A stretch of 64,000 nt of DNA from a virus: IMG/VR virus record IMGVR_UViG_3300035390_000014, positions 124,001 through 188,000 of that record; one strand, 5' to 3'. Both the position numbers and the translations under genes were made by a program. Shown here one piece after another: positions 6,999 through 14,240 of the stretch (position 1 is its first letter; each line of letters begins with the position of its first letter). Under the pieces are notes generated by a model. That model had not been told where the DNA came from, did no database searches, and saw nothing but the letters and a program-made list of their open reading frames with translations.

Positions 6999-7649
6999 AT
7001 GAAAAAATATATTATTTATAGAATTACTAATACTATAAATAATATGATTTATATTGGAGTCCATCAAACATTTGATTTAAATGATGATTATATGGGGTCT
7101 GGTAAATATCTTATTAATGCTATTAATAAGTATGGCATAGAAAATTTTAGTAAAGAAATAATGCAAATATTTAATTCATCTAAACAAATGTATGAAATGG
7201 AAAGTTTATCAGTTGATGAAAATTTTGTTAAACGAAAAGATACTTATAATTTAAAAGTTGGTGGATTTGGCGGGTTTGATCATGTAAATCAAAACTCAGA
7301 TATGCAACGAGAGAAAGTATATTTAGCTCTTAAAAAAATGAAAGAATTAGCTAAAGATCATGAATGGACTAAACAAAGATCTGATAAAATATCTAATTCT
7401 ATGAAACAACAATATAAAGATGGTAAAAGAAAACCACTAGATCCTTATTCTTTTTTAGGTAGAACTCATACAGATGAATCAAAAGAAAAAATAGGTCAAA
7501 TGAACTCTTTTCATCAATTAGGAAAAAAGAATTCTCAATATGGTACTTACTGGATATATAATAATAATTTAAAACAAAATAAAAAAATACCAAAAGATGA
7601 ATTTGATATGTGGAAATCTAAAGGTTGGTTAAGAGGTAGAAAATTTTAA
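6999..7649 (+). CDS. GIY-YIG homing endonuclease
   Basis: 216 aa. IIYRITN and YIGVHQ mark the GIY and YIG strands, the following helices match the paralogue at 3178, and the C-terminus has the NSQYGTYWIY motif. GAGG precedes the ATG. It begins 19 nt after the class II His tRNA, the same arrangement as its two paralogues. The family makes a site-specific break and copies itself into the cut allele. Confidence 0.9.
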   Translation: MKKYIIYRITNTINNMIYIGVHQTFDLNDDYMGSGKYLINAINKYGIENFSKEIMQIFNSSKQMYEMESLSVDENFVKRKDTYNLKVGGFGGFDHVNQNSDMQREKVYLALKKMKELAKDHEWTKQRSDKISNSMKQQYKDGKRKPLDPYSFLGRTHTDESKEKIGQMNSFHQLGKKNSQYGTYWIYNNNLKQNKKIPKDEFDMWKSKGWLRGRKF

Positions 7650-7666
7650 ATTAAAAGGAATATATA

Positions 7667-8251
7667 ATGGCAATATTTGAAATAGAATTTAATAAAACTA
7701 TGGGCCATGAAGGTGGTTATAGTTATGATCCAGATGATGTTGGAGGTGAAACTTATAAAGGAATCGCTAGAAGATATCATAAGGGGTGGAGTGGATGGAA
7801 TATTGTTGATTCTTTAAATGATAATTTAGATTTCCCTAACTGTTTAAATAGAAATGAAGAATTACAATTTAAAGTTAAATCATTTTATAAACAACATTTC
7901 TGGGATCGCTTTCAAGGAGATTTAATTCATGATCAAAGTATTGCTGGTGAGTTATTTGATACTGGTGTAAATATGGGTCTTAAGCGAGCAGTTAAATTTT
8001 TACAGAGATCATTGAATTATTTAAATCGTAATGGTAATCTTTTTCCTGATATGGTTGATGATGGAGTCTTGGGTCGTGGTACATTAAAATGTTTAAATTA
8101 TTATTTAAATAGAGATAATCCAGAGATACTTCTTAAAATAATGAATGTATTACAGGGACAACATTACTTAAATTATATGAGTAAAAGTCCAAGACAGGAG
8201 AAGTATTGTAGAGGTTGGTTTAATAGAGTAACTTTATCAAAAGGTTATTAA
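7667..8251 (+). CDS. Endolysin, GH108 N-acetylmuramidase
   Basis: 194 aa. HEGGYSYDPDDVGGETYKGI near residues 14-33 is the GH108 active-site region, with Glu15 the likely catalytic acid. A peptidoglycan-binding domain 3-like region follows (GVLGRGTLKCLN near 140). No signal peptide, so release would need a holin; candidate small membrane proteins lie nearby (11843, 12161). It hydrolyses the glycan strand of peptidoglycan at lysis. AAAAGGAATATATA precedes the ATG, and terminator hairpins follow. Confidence 0.9.
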   Translation: MAIFEIEFNKTMGHEGGYSYDPDDVGGETYKGIARRYHKGWSGWNIVDSLNDNLDFPNCLNRNEELQFKVKSFYKQHFWDRFQGDLIHDQSIAGELFDTGVNMGLKRAVKFLQRSLNYLNRNGNLFPDMVDDGVLGRGTLKCLNYYLNRDNPEILLKIMNVLQGQHYLNYMSKSPRQEKYCRGWFNRVTLSKGY

Positions 8252-8270
8252 AAAAGATACAAAAAAAAGA

Positions 8271-8302
8271 CAATATATAAATTATATAAATTATATTGTC
8301 TT
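8271..8302 (+). terminator. AT-rich terminator hairpin after endolysin
   Basis: GACAATATA pairs with TATATTGTC around AAATTATATAAAT. It follows an A-run and is followed by a second hairpin. Confidence 0.5.
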
Positions 8303-8305
8303 CAA

Positions 8306-8327
8306 AAAGAAATTACTTTCTTTTTAT
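8306..8327 (+). terminator. Second terminator-like hairpin
   Basis: AAAAAGAAA pairs with TTTCTTTTT around TTAC. The 3' strand itself is the T-rich tail. Confidence 0.5.
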
Positions 8328-8551
8328 GAGGAGGTTAAATTCCTTATAAAGGAAACCCGATCTATGCTGAAATAGCACATCATACCATCAAACTTTTTAG
8401 AGTTATAATTTAAGACCATAAGTATTGGGTAAGATTACAATCGACCATGCAAAAAATATATAGAAAGGAAATCAGGACAAAACTTTCTACATATGGTTAT
8501 TAATATATATAGAATTAAATCTTATTATGGAAGAAGGAAACAGGTGAAAAT
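8328..8551 (+). other. Intergenic leader region
   Basis: No ORF with a ribosome site seen. TTCCT/AGGAA and TGCT/AGCA hairpins lie at 8340-8375. TTAATATATATAGAATT at 8500-8516 resembles the AT-rich elements at 1054, 25565 and 52785. Confidence 0.35.
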
Positions 8552-9106
8552 ATGTCAGAATTGCTAAAGTTAATGAAAGACGATTTGCATAAAGCAATGA
8601 AACGTGAAGTAGAATTTCGTAAAGATGGAATTAAATCCGGACTCATATATGAAACTTGTATGGCTGTTAAAGATGTCGTTAGAGCTATAATATCTATGTA
8701 TCCAGAAATAAAAATTAAACCTGATAATGCAACAGATGATGATACAATTAAACTTCTTAAAAAATTTATAACTTTAGAAAAAGTTAGAGAATTATATCTA
8801 CAACATCATTTATCTGGAAGTATGGTTACTGGACTATCAGCAAGTAAGTTAAATGTTTTACAAAAAAGTACAATAACTGATCTTGGTGATAAACTTACTT
8901 CACCAAAAATTAAAATAGCTCAAACTTATCTTCCTGATACAGCTACTTTTACTGCTGATGATATTCATGAGTGGATTAAAAGAAATATTAATTGGGATAA
9001 CTACAAAAATAAAATGCAAGCTATGGGTCCAATTATGAAACATTTTGTTGGAGCTGATGGTAATATAGTTAGAAGAATCATTGAAGGGTATACTAAATAT
9101 GAGTGA
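8552..9106 (+). CDS. GatB/YqeY-domain-like protein
   Basis: 184 aa. The N-terminus (LLKLMKDDLHKAMKRE), a middle TDDDTIKLLKKFI, and a C-terminus with QTYLP and MQAMGPIMKHFVGADGNIVRRII follow the order of YqeY proteins, all-helical relatives of the tRNA-interacting tail of GatB. That suggests binding to tRNA or to a tRNA-amidotransferase, fitting the tRNA-rich surroundings. No catalytic domain is present. GAAGGAAACAGG lies upstream. Exact role unknown. Confidence 0.6.
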   Translation: MSELLKLMKDDLHKAMKREVEFRKDGIKSGLIYETCMAVKDVVRAIISMYPEIKIKPDNATDDDTIKLLKKFITLEKVRELYLQHHLSGSMVTGLSASKLNVLQKSTITDLGDKLTSPKIKIAQTYLPDTATFTADDIHEWIKRNINWDNYKNKMQAMGPIMKHFVGADGNIVRRIIEGYTKYE

Positions 9107-9293
9107 TTTATTTAATGATCTATATCAATTGGAATTATATATAAAAAGAAAGATTGAAGCTTTTGAAAATTCAAATAAATGTACGGTTGCATCAATTGAT
9201 TATAAATCTTATTTGTTTGATGCATCAGAAGATAGTTTATGTCCAACATTAGGTAGAACAGTTAGTGTATCAATCAAAAGAAAGATAAGTTAA
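9099..9293 (+). CDS. Small hypothetical protein
   Basis: 64 aa from the ATG at 9099, overlapping the preceding stop by 8 nt. A TTG at 9081 would extend it but overlaps more. The N-terminal half is helical and charged. No family seen. Confidence 0.55.
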   Translation: MSDLFNDLYQLELYIKRKIEAFENSNKCTVASIDYKSYLFDASEDSLCPTLGRTVSVSIKRKIS

Positions 9294-9301
9294 AATAATA
9301 T

Positions 9302-9377
9302 CGAGGATGTGGTGTAATCTGGTAACACGTACGCTTTGGGAGCGTGAGTCGCAGTTCGAATCTGACATCCTCGACCA
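9302..9377 (+). tRNA. tRNA-Pro (UGG)
   Basis: Acceptor CGAGGAT/ATCCTCG, anticodon stem TACGC/GCGTG with loop TTTGGGA, T loop TTCGAAT, ACCA. Confidence 0.85.
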
Positions 9378-9388
9378 AAACCATTTTA

Positions 9389-9462
9389 CGGGAAGCGATC
9401 AAGGAGACAAGTATGCTTTGGAAGTATGCGATAGGCTGGTTCGATCCCAGTCTTCCCGACCA
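9389..9462 (+). tRNA. tRNA-Pro-like (UGG) with minimal D arm
   Basis: Acceptor CGGGAAG/CTTCCCG, T arm GCTGG/CCAGT, ACCA. Anticodon stem TATGC/GTATG with loop TTTGGAA. The D region is short, with the same AAGGAGA core as the tRNA at 3086. Confidence 0.7.
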
Positions 9463-9477
9463 ATTTAAAGGTGACAT

Positions 9478-9660
9478 ATGAGAGATCCTAAGCGAATAAA
9501 AAGAATTCTAAAAGCAATAGAAATTATTTGGATAAATAGTCCTGATTTACGTTTAACTCAAATAATAATGAATGCTTTAAAAAGCAATAACGATCCATAT
9601 TATATTGAAGATGATGATTTGGAAAAAGCTCTTAATGAGTATATGAAGGATATGCAATGA
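9478..9660 (+). CDS. DUF1040-like small protein
   Basis: 60 aa. MRDPKRI, IIWINSPDLRL and YYIEDDDLEKAL match the pattern of small bacterial and phage DUF1040/YihD-like proteins as I recall them. Function of that family is unknown. AAGGTGACAT precedes the ATG; the stop overlaps the next start (ATGA). Confidence 0.55.
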   Translation: MRDPKRIKRILKAIEIIWINSPDLRLTQIIMNALKSNNDPYYIEDDDLEKALNEYMKDMQ

Positions 9661-10028
9661 ATAAAATAAAAAAAATCTATTATGCTCACCCCGTAAGTTT
9701 GTATAATACTCCACAAGAAGAAAGAGATTTAGCAACCCTTAAATATCTATGGCCAGATGCAGTAATTTATAATCCTAATTCACATCATGATCAACAAGGT
9801 TATAAAGAATGGGGATTTAATTGGTTTCTTGATAGAGTTAGTGATTGTGATTTACTTGTATTTAGATCTTTTCCTGATGGCAAAATAGGTGCTGGTGTTT
9901 GGAAAGAAGTAAACTGGGCTAATGTAGAATGTGCTATTCCTGTAATAGAAATACCAATGTTAATGGAATCTCGAGTATTAAGTGTTGATGATACCAGAGA
10001 ATATTTAAAACATACTGGTAAGAGATAA
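9657..10028 (+). CDS. NDT/SLOG-like nucleotide protein
   Basis: 123 aa. IYYAHPVSLYNTPQEERDL at the start and CDLLVFRSFPDGKIGAGVWKEVNWA resemble the two signature regions of nucleoside-deoxyribosyltransferase-like proteins, with Glu in KEVNWA as possible catalytic residue. It overlaps the stop of the DUF1040-like gene, so the two are coupled. Third member of this superfamily in 5 kb. Confidence 0.6.
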   Translation: MNKIKKIYYAHPVSLYNTPQEERDLATLKYLWPDAVIYNPNSHHDQQGYKEWGFNWFLDRVSDCDLLVFRSFPDGKIGAGVWKEVNWANVECAIPVIEIPMLMESRVLSVDDTREYLKHTGKR

Positions 10029-10036
10029 TTTCCTTT

Positions 10037-10088
10037 AACTATATATATTAATATACATAACATAGTATAAAGTATTTGTATATTAATT
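10037..10088 (+). repeat. Repeated AT-rich leader, copy A
   Basis: A 52-nt block starting AACTATATATATTAATATAC and ending GTATTTGTATATTAATT, repeated nearly exactly at 19681. It sits 20 nt before the ATG at 10108 and contains CTATATATATTAATA, a candidate promoter element. Confidence 0.7.
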
Positions 10089-10107
10089 TTATTTAAAAGG
10101 AGTGAAA

Positions 10108-10500
10108 ATGGAAGAAAAAACATCAGTAGGTATTTCAAAAGTTAAAGAGTGGAAAGGTTCAAGTGTCTGGTATAAAGTTAACTGTGCATGTATGGCTGGA
10201 GAATGCGATTCATTAATTCAAATGTCTTTTGATAAAGATTTTGGACATATTGATGTTGAGTTTTATAAAACCATTATGTGGGGTGATTATTATCAGAAAA
10301 AATGGTGGTGGCAAAGAGGTTGGTTAAGAATTAAAATGGCTACTAAAATTATCTTTAAAGGTTATACTGAACATGAAGGATCTTTTATGATTGAAGGTAT
10401 AGATCATTTAAATTCTTTTATTACAGCTCTTGAGGAAGGAAGAGGGAAACTGAAGCAATTTCAAATTGACTTTGAAAAGGAGAATAAAAGTGACTCTTGA
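10108..10500 (+). CDS. Hypothetical protein
   Basis: 130 aa from the ATG at 10108, with AAGGAG 7 nt upstream; a GTG six bases earlier is less likely. It contains CACMAGEC near 28 and an aromatic WWWQRGWLRIK near 70. Beta-rich by eye. No family recognised. Its leader is shared with the gene at 19743, so the two may be co-regulated. Confidence 0.65.
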   Translation: MEEKTSVGISKVKEWKGSSVWYKVNCACMAGECDSLIQMSFDKDFGHIDVEFYKTIMWGDYYQKKWWWQRGWLRIKMATKIIFKGYTEHEGSFMIEGIDHLNSFITALEEGRGKLKQFQIDFEKENKSDS

Positions 10501-11089
10501 TTATAAAGATCCAGATGAAATAGTAAAAGGTAAAGATTTGAAAGAAGGTGATTGTGTTAGATCAAGATCATGGTCAGAAACAAAAGATGGTAATGATATG
10601 GGTATTATTTTATCAACAACATTTCATGATACCGAACGTGGTAAAAAATTAAAAAAGTTTTATGGTGATGAACCAGCATATGAAATATATGATATTAATT
10701 GTCCATGTGATAGTTCATTATTAACCAGATTAGATCCCGAAGCAGAGTTTAAAGTTATTCGTTCAAGAAAGGATATACTTTATACTTTCAGAACAATTGA
10801 TTATCAACTTCTTCAACGTTCAAGATCTTTAATGGCTGAAAGTATTGAATTAGGAAAGGTTCAAGATGAAGCTGTTGAGCGTATGAATGACAGGTGTGAT
10901 AAAATAAAGAAAGAATTGGAAAAAGATTTTACTTGTAAACATGCTCATGCAAATATTGATAAAATATTTTGTGATACACCAGATATTAATAGTTGTCCAG
11001 ACGGATATCAAAAATTGTATACAGCAGAAAATTGCCCAGAATTAAAAAAAATAGAAAAACCTTTTGATAAAGGTATAGAAATAATTTAA
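10490..11089 (+). CDS. Hypothetical protein with GTG start
   Basis: 199 aa from GTG at 10490, chosen because GGAG lies 7 nt upstream; an earlier TTG has none. Charged, with a helical middle (residues 120-150) and C-terminal Cys/His residues (CKHAH, CDTPDINSCP). Overlaps the preceding gene by 11 nt. Function unknown. Confidence 0.6.
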   Translation: MTLDYKDPDEIVKGKDLKEGDCVRSRSWSETKDGNDMGIILSTTFHDTERGKKLKKFYGDEPAYEIYDINCPCDSSLLTRLDPEAEFKVIRSRKDILYTFRTIDYQLLQRSRSLMAESIELGKVQDEAVERMNDRCDKIKKELEKDFTCKHAHANIDKIFCDTPDINSCPDGYQKLYTAENCPELKKIEKPFDKGIEII

Positions 11090-11092
11090 CAA

Positions 11093-11241
11093 ATGTGTGC
11101 AACACTGACGGAATCTTTAAGGTCTGGAACTTTGCAACTTCCCACCTTTTGTAAGATTTTGTGTATTACGGCGATACCAAAGATGGAAGTCGGTAATAGG
11201 TAGACGTACCGTTTGGGTTGGATCCCATGGAGCACATAACA
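11093..11241 (+). ncRNA. Structured RNA, possibly tRNA-derived
   Basis: No gene. A nested hairpin AATCTT/AAGATT, AAGGT/ACCTT, GGAA/TTCC occupies the first half. Near the 3' end TGGG, loop TTGGAT, CCCA looks like a degenerate T arm, and the ends TGTGTGC and GAGCACA can pair over most positions. Not a standard tRNA. Confidence 0.4.
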
Positions 11242-11246
11242 ATTTT

Positions 11247-11320
11247 AGCGCTATAGCTCAATGGTAGAGCATCCGGCTGATAACCGGGCGACGAAAGTTC
11301 AACTCTTTCTAGTGCTACCA
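11247..11320 (+). tRNA. tRNA-Ile (GAU)
   Basis: Acceptor AGCGCTA/TAGTGCT, D arm GCTC/GAGC, anticodon stem TCCGG/CCGGG with loop CTGATAA, ACCA. Confidence 0.9.
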
Positions 11321-11339
11321 AACCTTAAAAGGAACTGTG

Positions 11340-11795
11340 ATGGAATTTTTTAAATTTCGAGCGAATAAGATATTATTGGGTTCATTTTTATTAATCTATT
11401 TAATTGGTTATACAGCAGCAATATGTTCTGCAAATATTGATGTAGTTTATGTATATAAAGTATGTCCTGTATTTAATGTATATACAACTCACTTTATTGA
11501 TGATGAAACAGGATCAAATAAAGGTATTATAAATGTAATAAGACCAGAAGATAGAGATACTAATGTCGTAAAACATGAACTAATTCATGCTAAACAATGT
11601 TATAGGACTTTCTATTTAGGAACAATCTTTGCTTACTTCAATAAATCATACTTAGCTAAATGTGAGGCAGAAGCATATTCTATTGAGATTAATAATGAAT
11701 TTGGAGTAGTTGAATATGCTAAACTGATACAAGATTGCTATGCTCCTAATGTGCCAATTGAAAAAATTGAAGGTTATATAAGAAACTATTTATAA
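11340..11795 (+). CDS. Membrane-anchored HExxH metallopeptidase-like protein
   Basis: 151 aa. A hydrophobic segment near residues 11-30 could anchor the protein or act as an uncleaved signal. VKHELIHAKQ near 77-86 is a zincin HExxH-type motif (HELIH), and an EAEAYSIE segment about 35 residues later could give the third ligand. GGAACTGTG precedes the ATG. It may process an envelope or virion protein; the substrate is not visible. Confidence 0.65.
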   Translation: MEFFKFRANKILLGSFLLIYLIGYTAAICSANIDVVYVYKVCPVFNVYTTHFIDDETGSNKGIINVIRPEDRDTNVVKHELIHAKQCYRTFYLGTIFAYFNKSYLAKCEAEAYSIEINNEFGVVEYAKLIQDCYAPNVPIEKIEGYIRNYL

Positions 11796-11800
11796 CATAT

Positions 11801-11816
11801 AGAACATAATATAAAT
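11801..11816 (+). promoter_or_regulatory. Late-type promoter motif, copy 6
   Basis: AGAACATAATATAAAT, 27 nt before the ATG at 11843. Confidence 0.6.
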
Positions 11817-11842
11817 GAATGATGTGTATAGGAGAATTAGTT

Positions 11843-12124
11843 ATGACTTGGGATTGGGAAAAATTAATAGATGAACAACAAAAAAAAGAACAAGAAAAAC
11901 AGAAATCCAAACCAATAAAAAAATCAATATCTACTAAAATTCTAACATGGTTTGAAAATAACATGATTGTATTTTATTTATTATTGGCATTGTTAATTAT
12001 AGGATTTGTATTTTCAATGTTTTGGATTACTAAAACTGGCAGTTATTGGCTATTCTATGAGGACATGGTCCAGGATACAATTAAAGAAATGGTAAAACCA
12101 GAGTACTTAATTCATCTTAAATAA
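11843..12124 (+). CDS. Single-pass membrane protein
   Basis: 93 aa from the ATG at 11843 (TAGGAG 9 nt upstream). The first 35 residues are highly charged (Lys/Gln/Glu). A strong transmembrane helix covers about 46-69. The remainder ends outside or in the periplasm. Size and topology fit a holin, spanin or anti-holin, but there is no motif to choose. Confidence 0.6.
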   Translation: MTWDWEKLIDEQQKKEQEKQKSKPIKKSISTKILTWFENNMIVFYLLLALLIIGFVFSMFWITKTGSYWLFYEDMVQDTIKEMVKPEYLIHLK

Positions 12125-12139
12125 GAACATAATATAAAT
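12124..12139 (+). promoter_or_regulatory. Late-type promoter motif, copy 7
   Basis: AGAACATAATATAAAT, overlapping the stop of the preceding gene and 22 nt before the ATG at 12161. Confidence 0.6.
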
Positions 12140-12160
12140 CCTAATCAAGGAGATTATATT

Positions 12161-12784
12161 ATGACTGAAATATTTAATGATAATGAAGGTAATTCTTCAT
12201 CAATGAATTTAGTTTGGTTATTATCATTAATAACAATCGTAGGAACTTGGATATTATTATCAATAAAAACTGGTACATTGCAACATGTTACTGGTGGTGA
12301 TGCTTTATGGTTTACATCTTTATTTAGCGGAAAGATAGTTCAAAATTTTTATGAAAAGAGAAAACCATCACCAATACCAGTACCAGGTGTCAAATCTGGA
12401 ATAATTCAAGATAGTGAAGGCAACATAAGTCTTTCTAGAATAGTATGGATATTAGCTGTATTAGGAATAGTAGGAACTTGGGCATTTATATCTTTTAAGT
12501 TAGCATTATTACAACATTTTTCAACTGGTGATGCTGCTTGGTTTACTGCTTTATTTGGTAGTAAGGTTGGTGGAACTGTCATTGAAAGGAGTAATTATGC
12601 TTCTTACGGTGAAGGCGACTATGATGATTCAGATGGTTTTGAAAGATCAATGGGAGATGGAGAAATGGGATCTGCCGATAAAGATAAATTGATTATCCAA
12701 CTTCAAGAAACGATTAAAGTCCAAACAGATTTTAATAAAAATTTAGTTGAAACAATACATCCTAAAGATAAAGAGGAATTATAA
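12161..12784 (+). CDS. Membrane protein with duplicated transmembrane module
   Basis: 207 aa. Two copies of a 50-residue unit (near 15-65 and 88-138) share a hydrophobic helix ending VGTW, then LQH, GDA.WFT.LF and a Gly/Lys turn. The C-terminal 70 residues are acidic then coiled. AAGGAG precedes the ATG. Its stop overlaps the next start (TAATG). Possibly a holin or membrane scaffold by topology; no family recognised. Confidence 0.6.
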   Translation: MTEIFNDNEGNSSSMNLVWLLSLITIVGTWILLSIKTGTLQHVTGGDALWFTSLFSGKIVQNFYEKRKPSPIPVPGVKSGIIQDSEGNISLSRIVWILAVLGIVGTWAFISFKLALLQHFSTGDAAWFTALFGSKVGGTVIERSNYASYGEGDYDDSDGFERSMGDGEMGSADKDKLIIQLQETIKVQTDFNKNLVETIHPKDKEEL

Positions 12785-13323
12785 TGACTAAAAAACTATT
12801 ATATGAAACTTATCTTGAAAAAACAGGTGATAGAATTTCTTTTGAAGAATGGATATTATCAGAATCTAAAGTGAAGAAATTAGGTTCTTATTGGGATGCA
12901 ATGAAACGATATGGAATTGTTGGATTAGCTTCTTATATATCTGGAAATAAAAGTATAACTGATAGTGCAACTGGTGGAGTATTATCAGTTCCTCTTAGTA
13001 TGGTATTATCTGCTGGATATAAAAAAACATCATCTATTTGTGCATCTAGATGTAAAAATCAATTATGTAAACAAAAATGTTATTTAAATTCATGTGGTAT
13101 AGTAATAAAAGAAATACATGATGCAATGAAAGATGTTAAATCTAAAACAAAAGATTCAAAAAAAATATTAAAAAAATTAGACAAACAACTAGTTAAATGG
13201 GTTAAAAGATATAACCAACATAGAAGTAAAATTAAAGAACTAGTTGATGAAGAACAGAAACCAGATAATAATTCAGTTGCAAGTATGGCTAAATATTATG
13301 TAGGTAACCAGGATGATTTATAA
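12784..13323 (+). CDS. Hypothetical Cys-containing protein
   Basis: 179 aa, coupled to the preceding membrane gene. A weakly hydrophobic Gly-rich middle (50-75) is followed by five Cys residues (CASRCKNQLCKQKC) and a basic coiled region. Could interact with the membrane together with its neighbour. No family recognised. Confidence 0.6.
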   Translation: MTKKLLYETYLEKTGDRISFEEWILSESKVKKLGSYWDAMKRYGIVGLASYISGNKSITDSATGGVLSVPLSMVLSAGYKKTSSICASRCKNQLCKQKCYLNSCGIVIKEIHDAMKDVKSKTKDSKKILKKLDKQLVKWVKRYNQHRSKIKELVDEEQKPDNNSVASMAKYYVGNQDDL

Positions 13324-13328
13324 ATAAT

Positions 13329-13402
13329 GGGGACATCGTATAGCGGGAATACATTGCCCTTGCACGGCAAAAACCAGAGTTCGATTCTCTGTGTCTCCAC
13401 CA
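13329..13402 (+). tRNA. tRNA-Ala (UGC)
   Basis: Acceptor GGGGACA/TGTCTCC, anticodon stem TTGCC/GGCAA with loop CTTGCAC, T arm CAGAG/CTCTG, ACCA. It borders the Y-RNA-like array. Confidence 0.9.
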
Positions 13403-13463
13403 TTATTAATTCATTATAAAAAACAATTATTATATATATTAATAACTATAATGCAACACATTA

Positions 13464-13619
13464 ATTTGTATTTTATAAAAGGTTAAGAACGGAAAGATTA
13501 TACATAAAATAACTCAGGTGGTAGAGTATTTGCCTCAAAAGCAAACTGTCGTTGGTTCAATTCCAACTTTTAACAAAACCTAATCTTTTATATTACTTAA
13601 CCTTTTATAAGATACAAAT
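13464..13619 (+). ncRNA. Y-RNA-like RNA 1, with colinear tRNA-like module
   Basis: Lower helix: 13464-13487 pairs with 13596-13619 over 24 bp with one wobble. Internal loop: AACG (13488-13491) opposite ATATTA (13590-13595). Upper helix: GAAAGATTA with TAATCTTTT. The interior is a tRNA in normal order: D arm ACTC/GAGT, anticodon stem TTTGC/GCAAA with loop CTCAAAA (CAA), T arm GTTGG/CCAAC. Its acceptor TAAAA/TTTTA is only 5 bp and faces the Y stem; no CCA. The internal loop with flanking G-C pair matches the four other RNAs and resembles the Ro60-binding stem of Y RNAs. A Ro60 gene lies downstream. Confidence 0.75.
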
Positions 13620-13622
13620 TTA

Positions 13623-13761
13623 AATGAGAGAACGAAAAATGATTACAGATTATTACTATGATTAAGTAAAGGTCGCAGGTTCGAGTCCTGTCATAAGGGA
13701 AACTTTATGTAACTCAGTTGGTAGAGATTATATCAACAATCATTTTTATATTACTCTCATT
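13623..13761 (+). ncRNA. Y-RNA-like RNA 2, with permuted tRNA-Ile-like module
   Basis: Lower helix AATGAGAG/CTCTCATT, loop AACG opposite ATATTA, upper helix AAAAATGATT/AATCATTTTT. The interior is a circularly permuted tRNA. In order: anticodon arm TTACT/AGTAA with loop ATGATTA (GAU), T arm GCAGG/CCTGT with TTCGAGT, acceptor 3' strand CATAAGG, a GAAA tetraloop, acceptor 5' strand CTTTATG (7 bp), then a D arm with AGTTGGTA loop. The Y stem thus enters at the D arm/anticodon arm junction. No CCA. The T arm - capped acceptor - D arm order is that of bacterial YrlA RNAs. Confidence 0.8.
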
Positions 13762-13769
13762 ACATTTTT

Positions 13770-13862
13770 GTAGATCGCCGGTGGGTGACTATGCACCTTG
13801 GAAAACATAACTTTAGATGACTGGTAATTATCCGGTATATATCTAATTTCCCGGGGATCTAC
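13770..13862 (+). ncRNA. Structured hairpin RNA within the Y array
   Basis: GTAGATC-G-CCGG at the 5' end pairs with CCGG-G-GATCTAC at the 3' end (11 bp with one G-G mismatch). Inside are GGTG/CACC and TTAGAT/ATCTAA, the latter enclosing ACTGG/CCGGT around TAATTAT. There is no T loop, so it is not a tRNA. It lacks the AACG loop of its neighbours. Confidence 0.5.
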
Positions 13863-13872
13863 AATACAATTT

Positions 13873-14001
13873 GCCCTCATTGAGAGCGTTTCTACCAAGG
13901 AGCCATAATGTTGAATCTAGATAGATGTTATGGAAATTGATTAGAGCGAGAGGTATTCTCATTGGTCTTAGGATCAGATAGGTTCGAGTCCTATTGGGGG
14001 C
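13873..14001 (+). ncRNA. Oversized tRNA-like RNA
   Basis: A perfect acceptor GCCCTCA/TGGGGGC and a T arm ATAGG/CCTAT with TTCGAGT frame 129 nt, without CCA. The interior has CCATAA/TTATGG, GAGA/TCTC and GGTC/GATC hairpins but no clear D or anticodon arm. AGAGCG occurs twice, which may mark an insertion. Possibly an interrupted or remodelled tRNA. Confidence 0.45.
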
Positions 14002-14011
14002 TGAATAATTT

Positions 14012-14161
14012 TAATGGAAGAACGGAAAATAATTACAGTAGTCCATTAGGAGGACGTGTTTGGAGGTTCGAATCCTTCTTTCCCCACCACACATTTATGG
14101 GGAAATAGGCAAACTGGTACAGCCGCGTAATACAACAATTATTTTTAAATTACTTCCATTA
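14012..14161 (+). ncRNA. Y-RNA-like RNA 3, with permuted tRNA-like module and encoded CCA
   Basis: Lower helix TAATGGAAG/CTTCCATTA, loop AACG opposite AAATTA, upper helix GAAAATAATT/AATTATTTTT. Permuted tRNA in order: anticodon arm GTCC/GGAC with loop ATTAGGA (UAG), T arm GGAGG/CCTTC with TTCGAAT, acceptor TTTCCCC, A-CCA, a 9-nt linker, acceptor GGGGAAA (7 bp), D arm GGC/GCC with GG in the loop. Break point is again between D and anticodon arms. The ACCA in mature position suggests 3'-end maturation is possible. Confidence 0.8.
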
Positions 14162-14170
14162 CTTTTTTAT

Positions 14171-14205
14171 GCCGGGTGATACGTATGTTTATCCATACGC
14201 CGGCT
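14171..14205 (+). terminator. Strong hairpin between Y RNA 3 and the lipoprotein gene
   Basis: GCCGG/CCGGC encloses CGTATG/CATACG with a TTTATC loop. It has no long T-run, so it may be a processing or stability hairpin rather than a terminator. It overlaps any upstream start for the lipoprotein, which argues for the later start. Confidence 0.4.
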
Positions 14206-14240
14206 CCATTATTATAATAATAAAAAACAGGGAGATTAGG

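Noticed and set aside
14169-14240. Upstream start of the OmpA-like lipoprotein
   Set aside because: The extension falls in a GC-rich hairpin and would destroy the signal peptide; the ATG at 14241 gives a proper lipobox.
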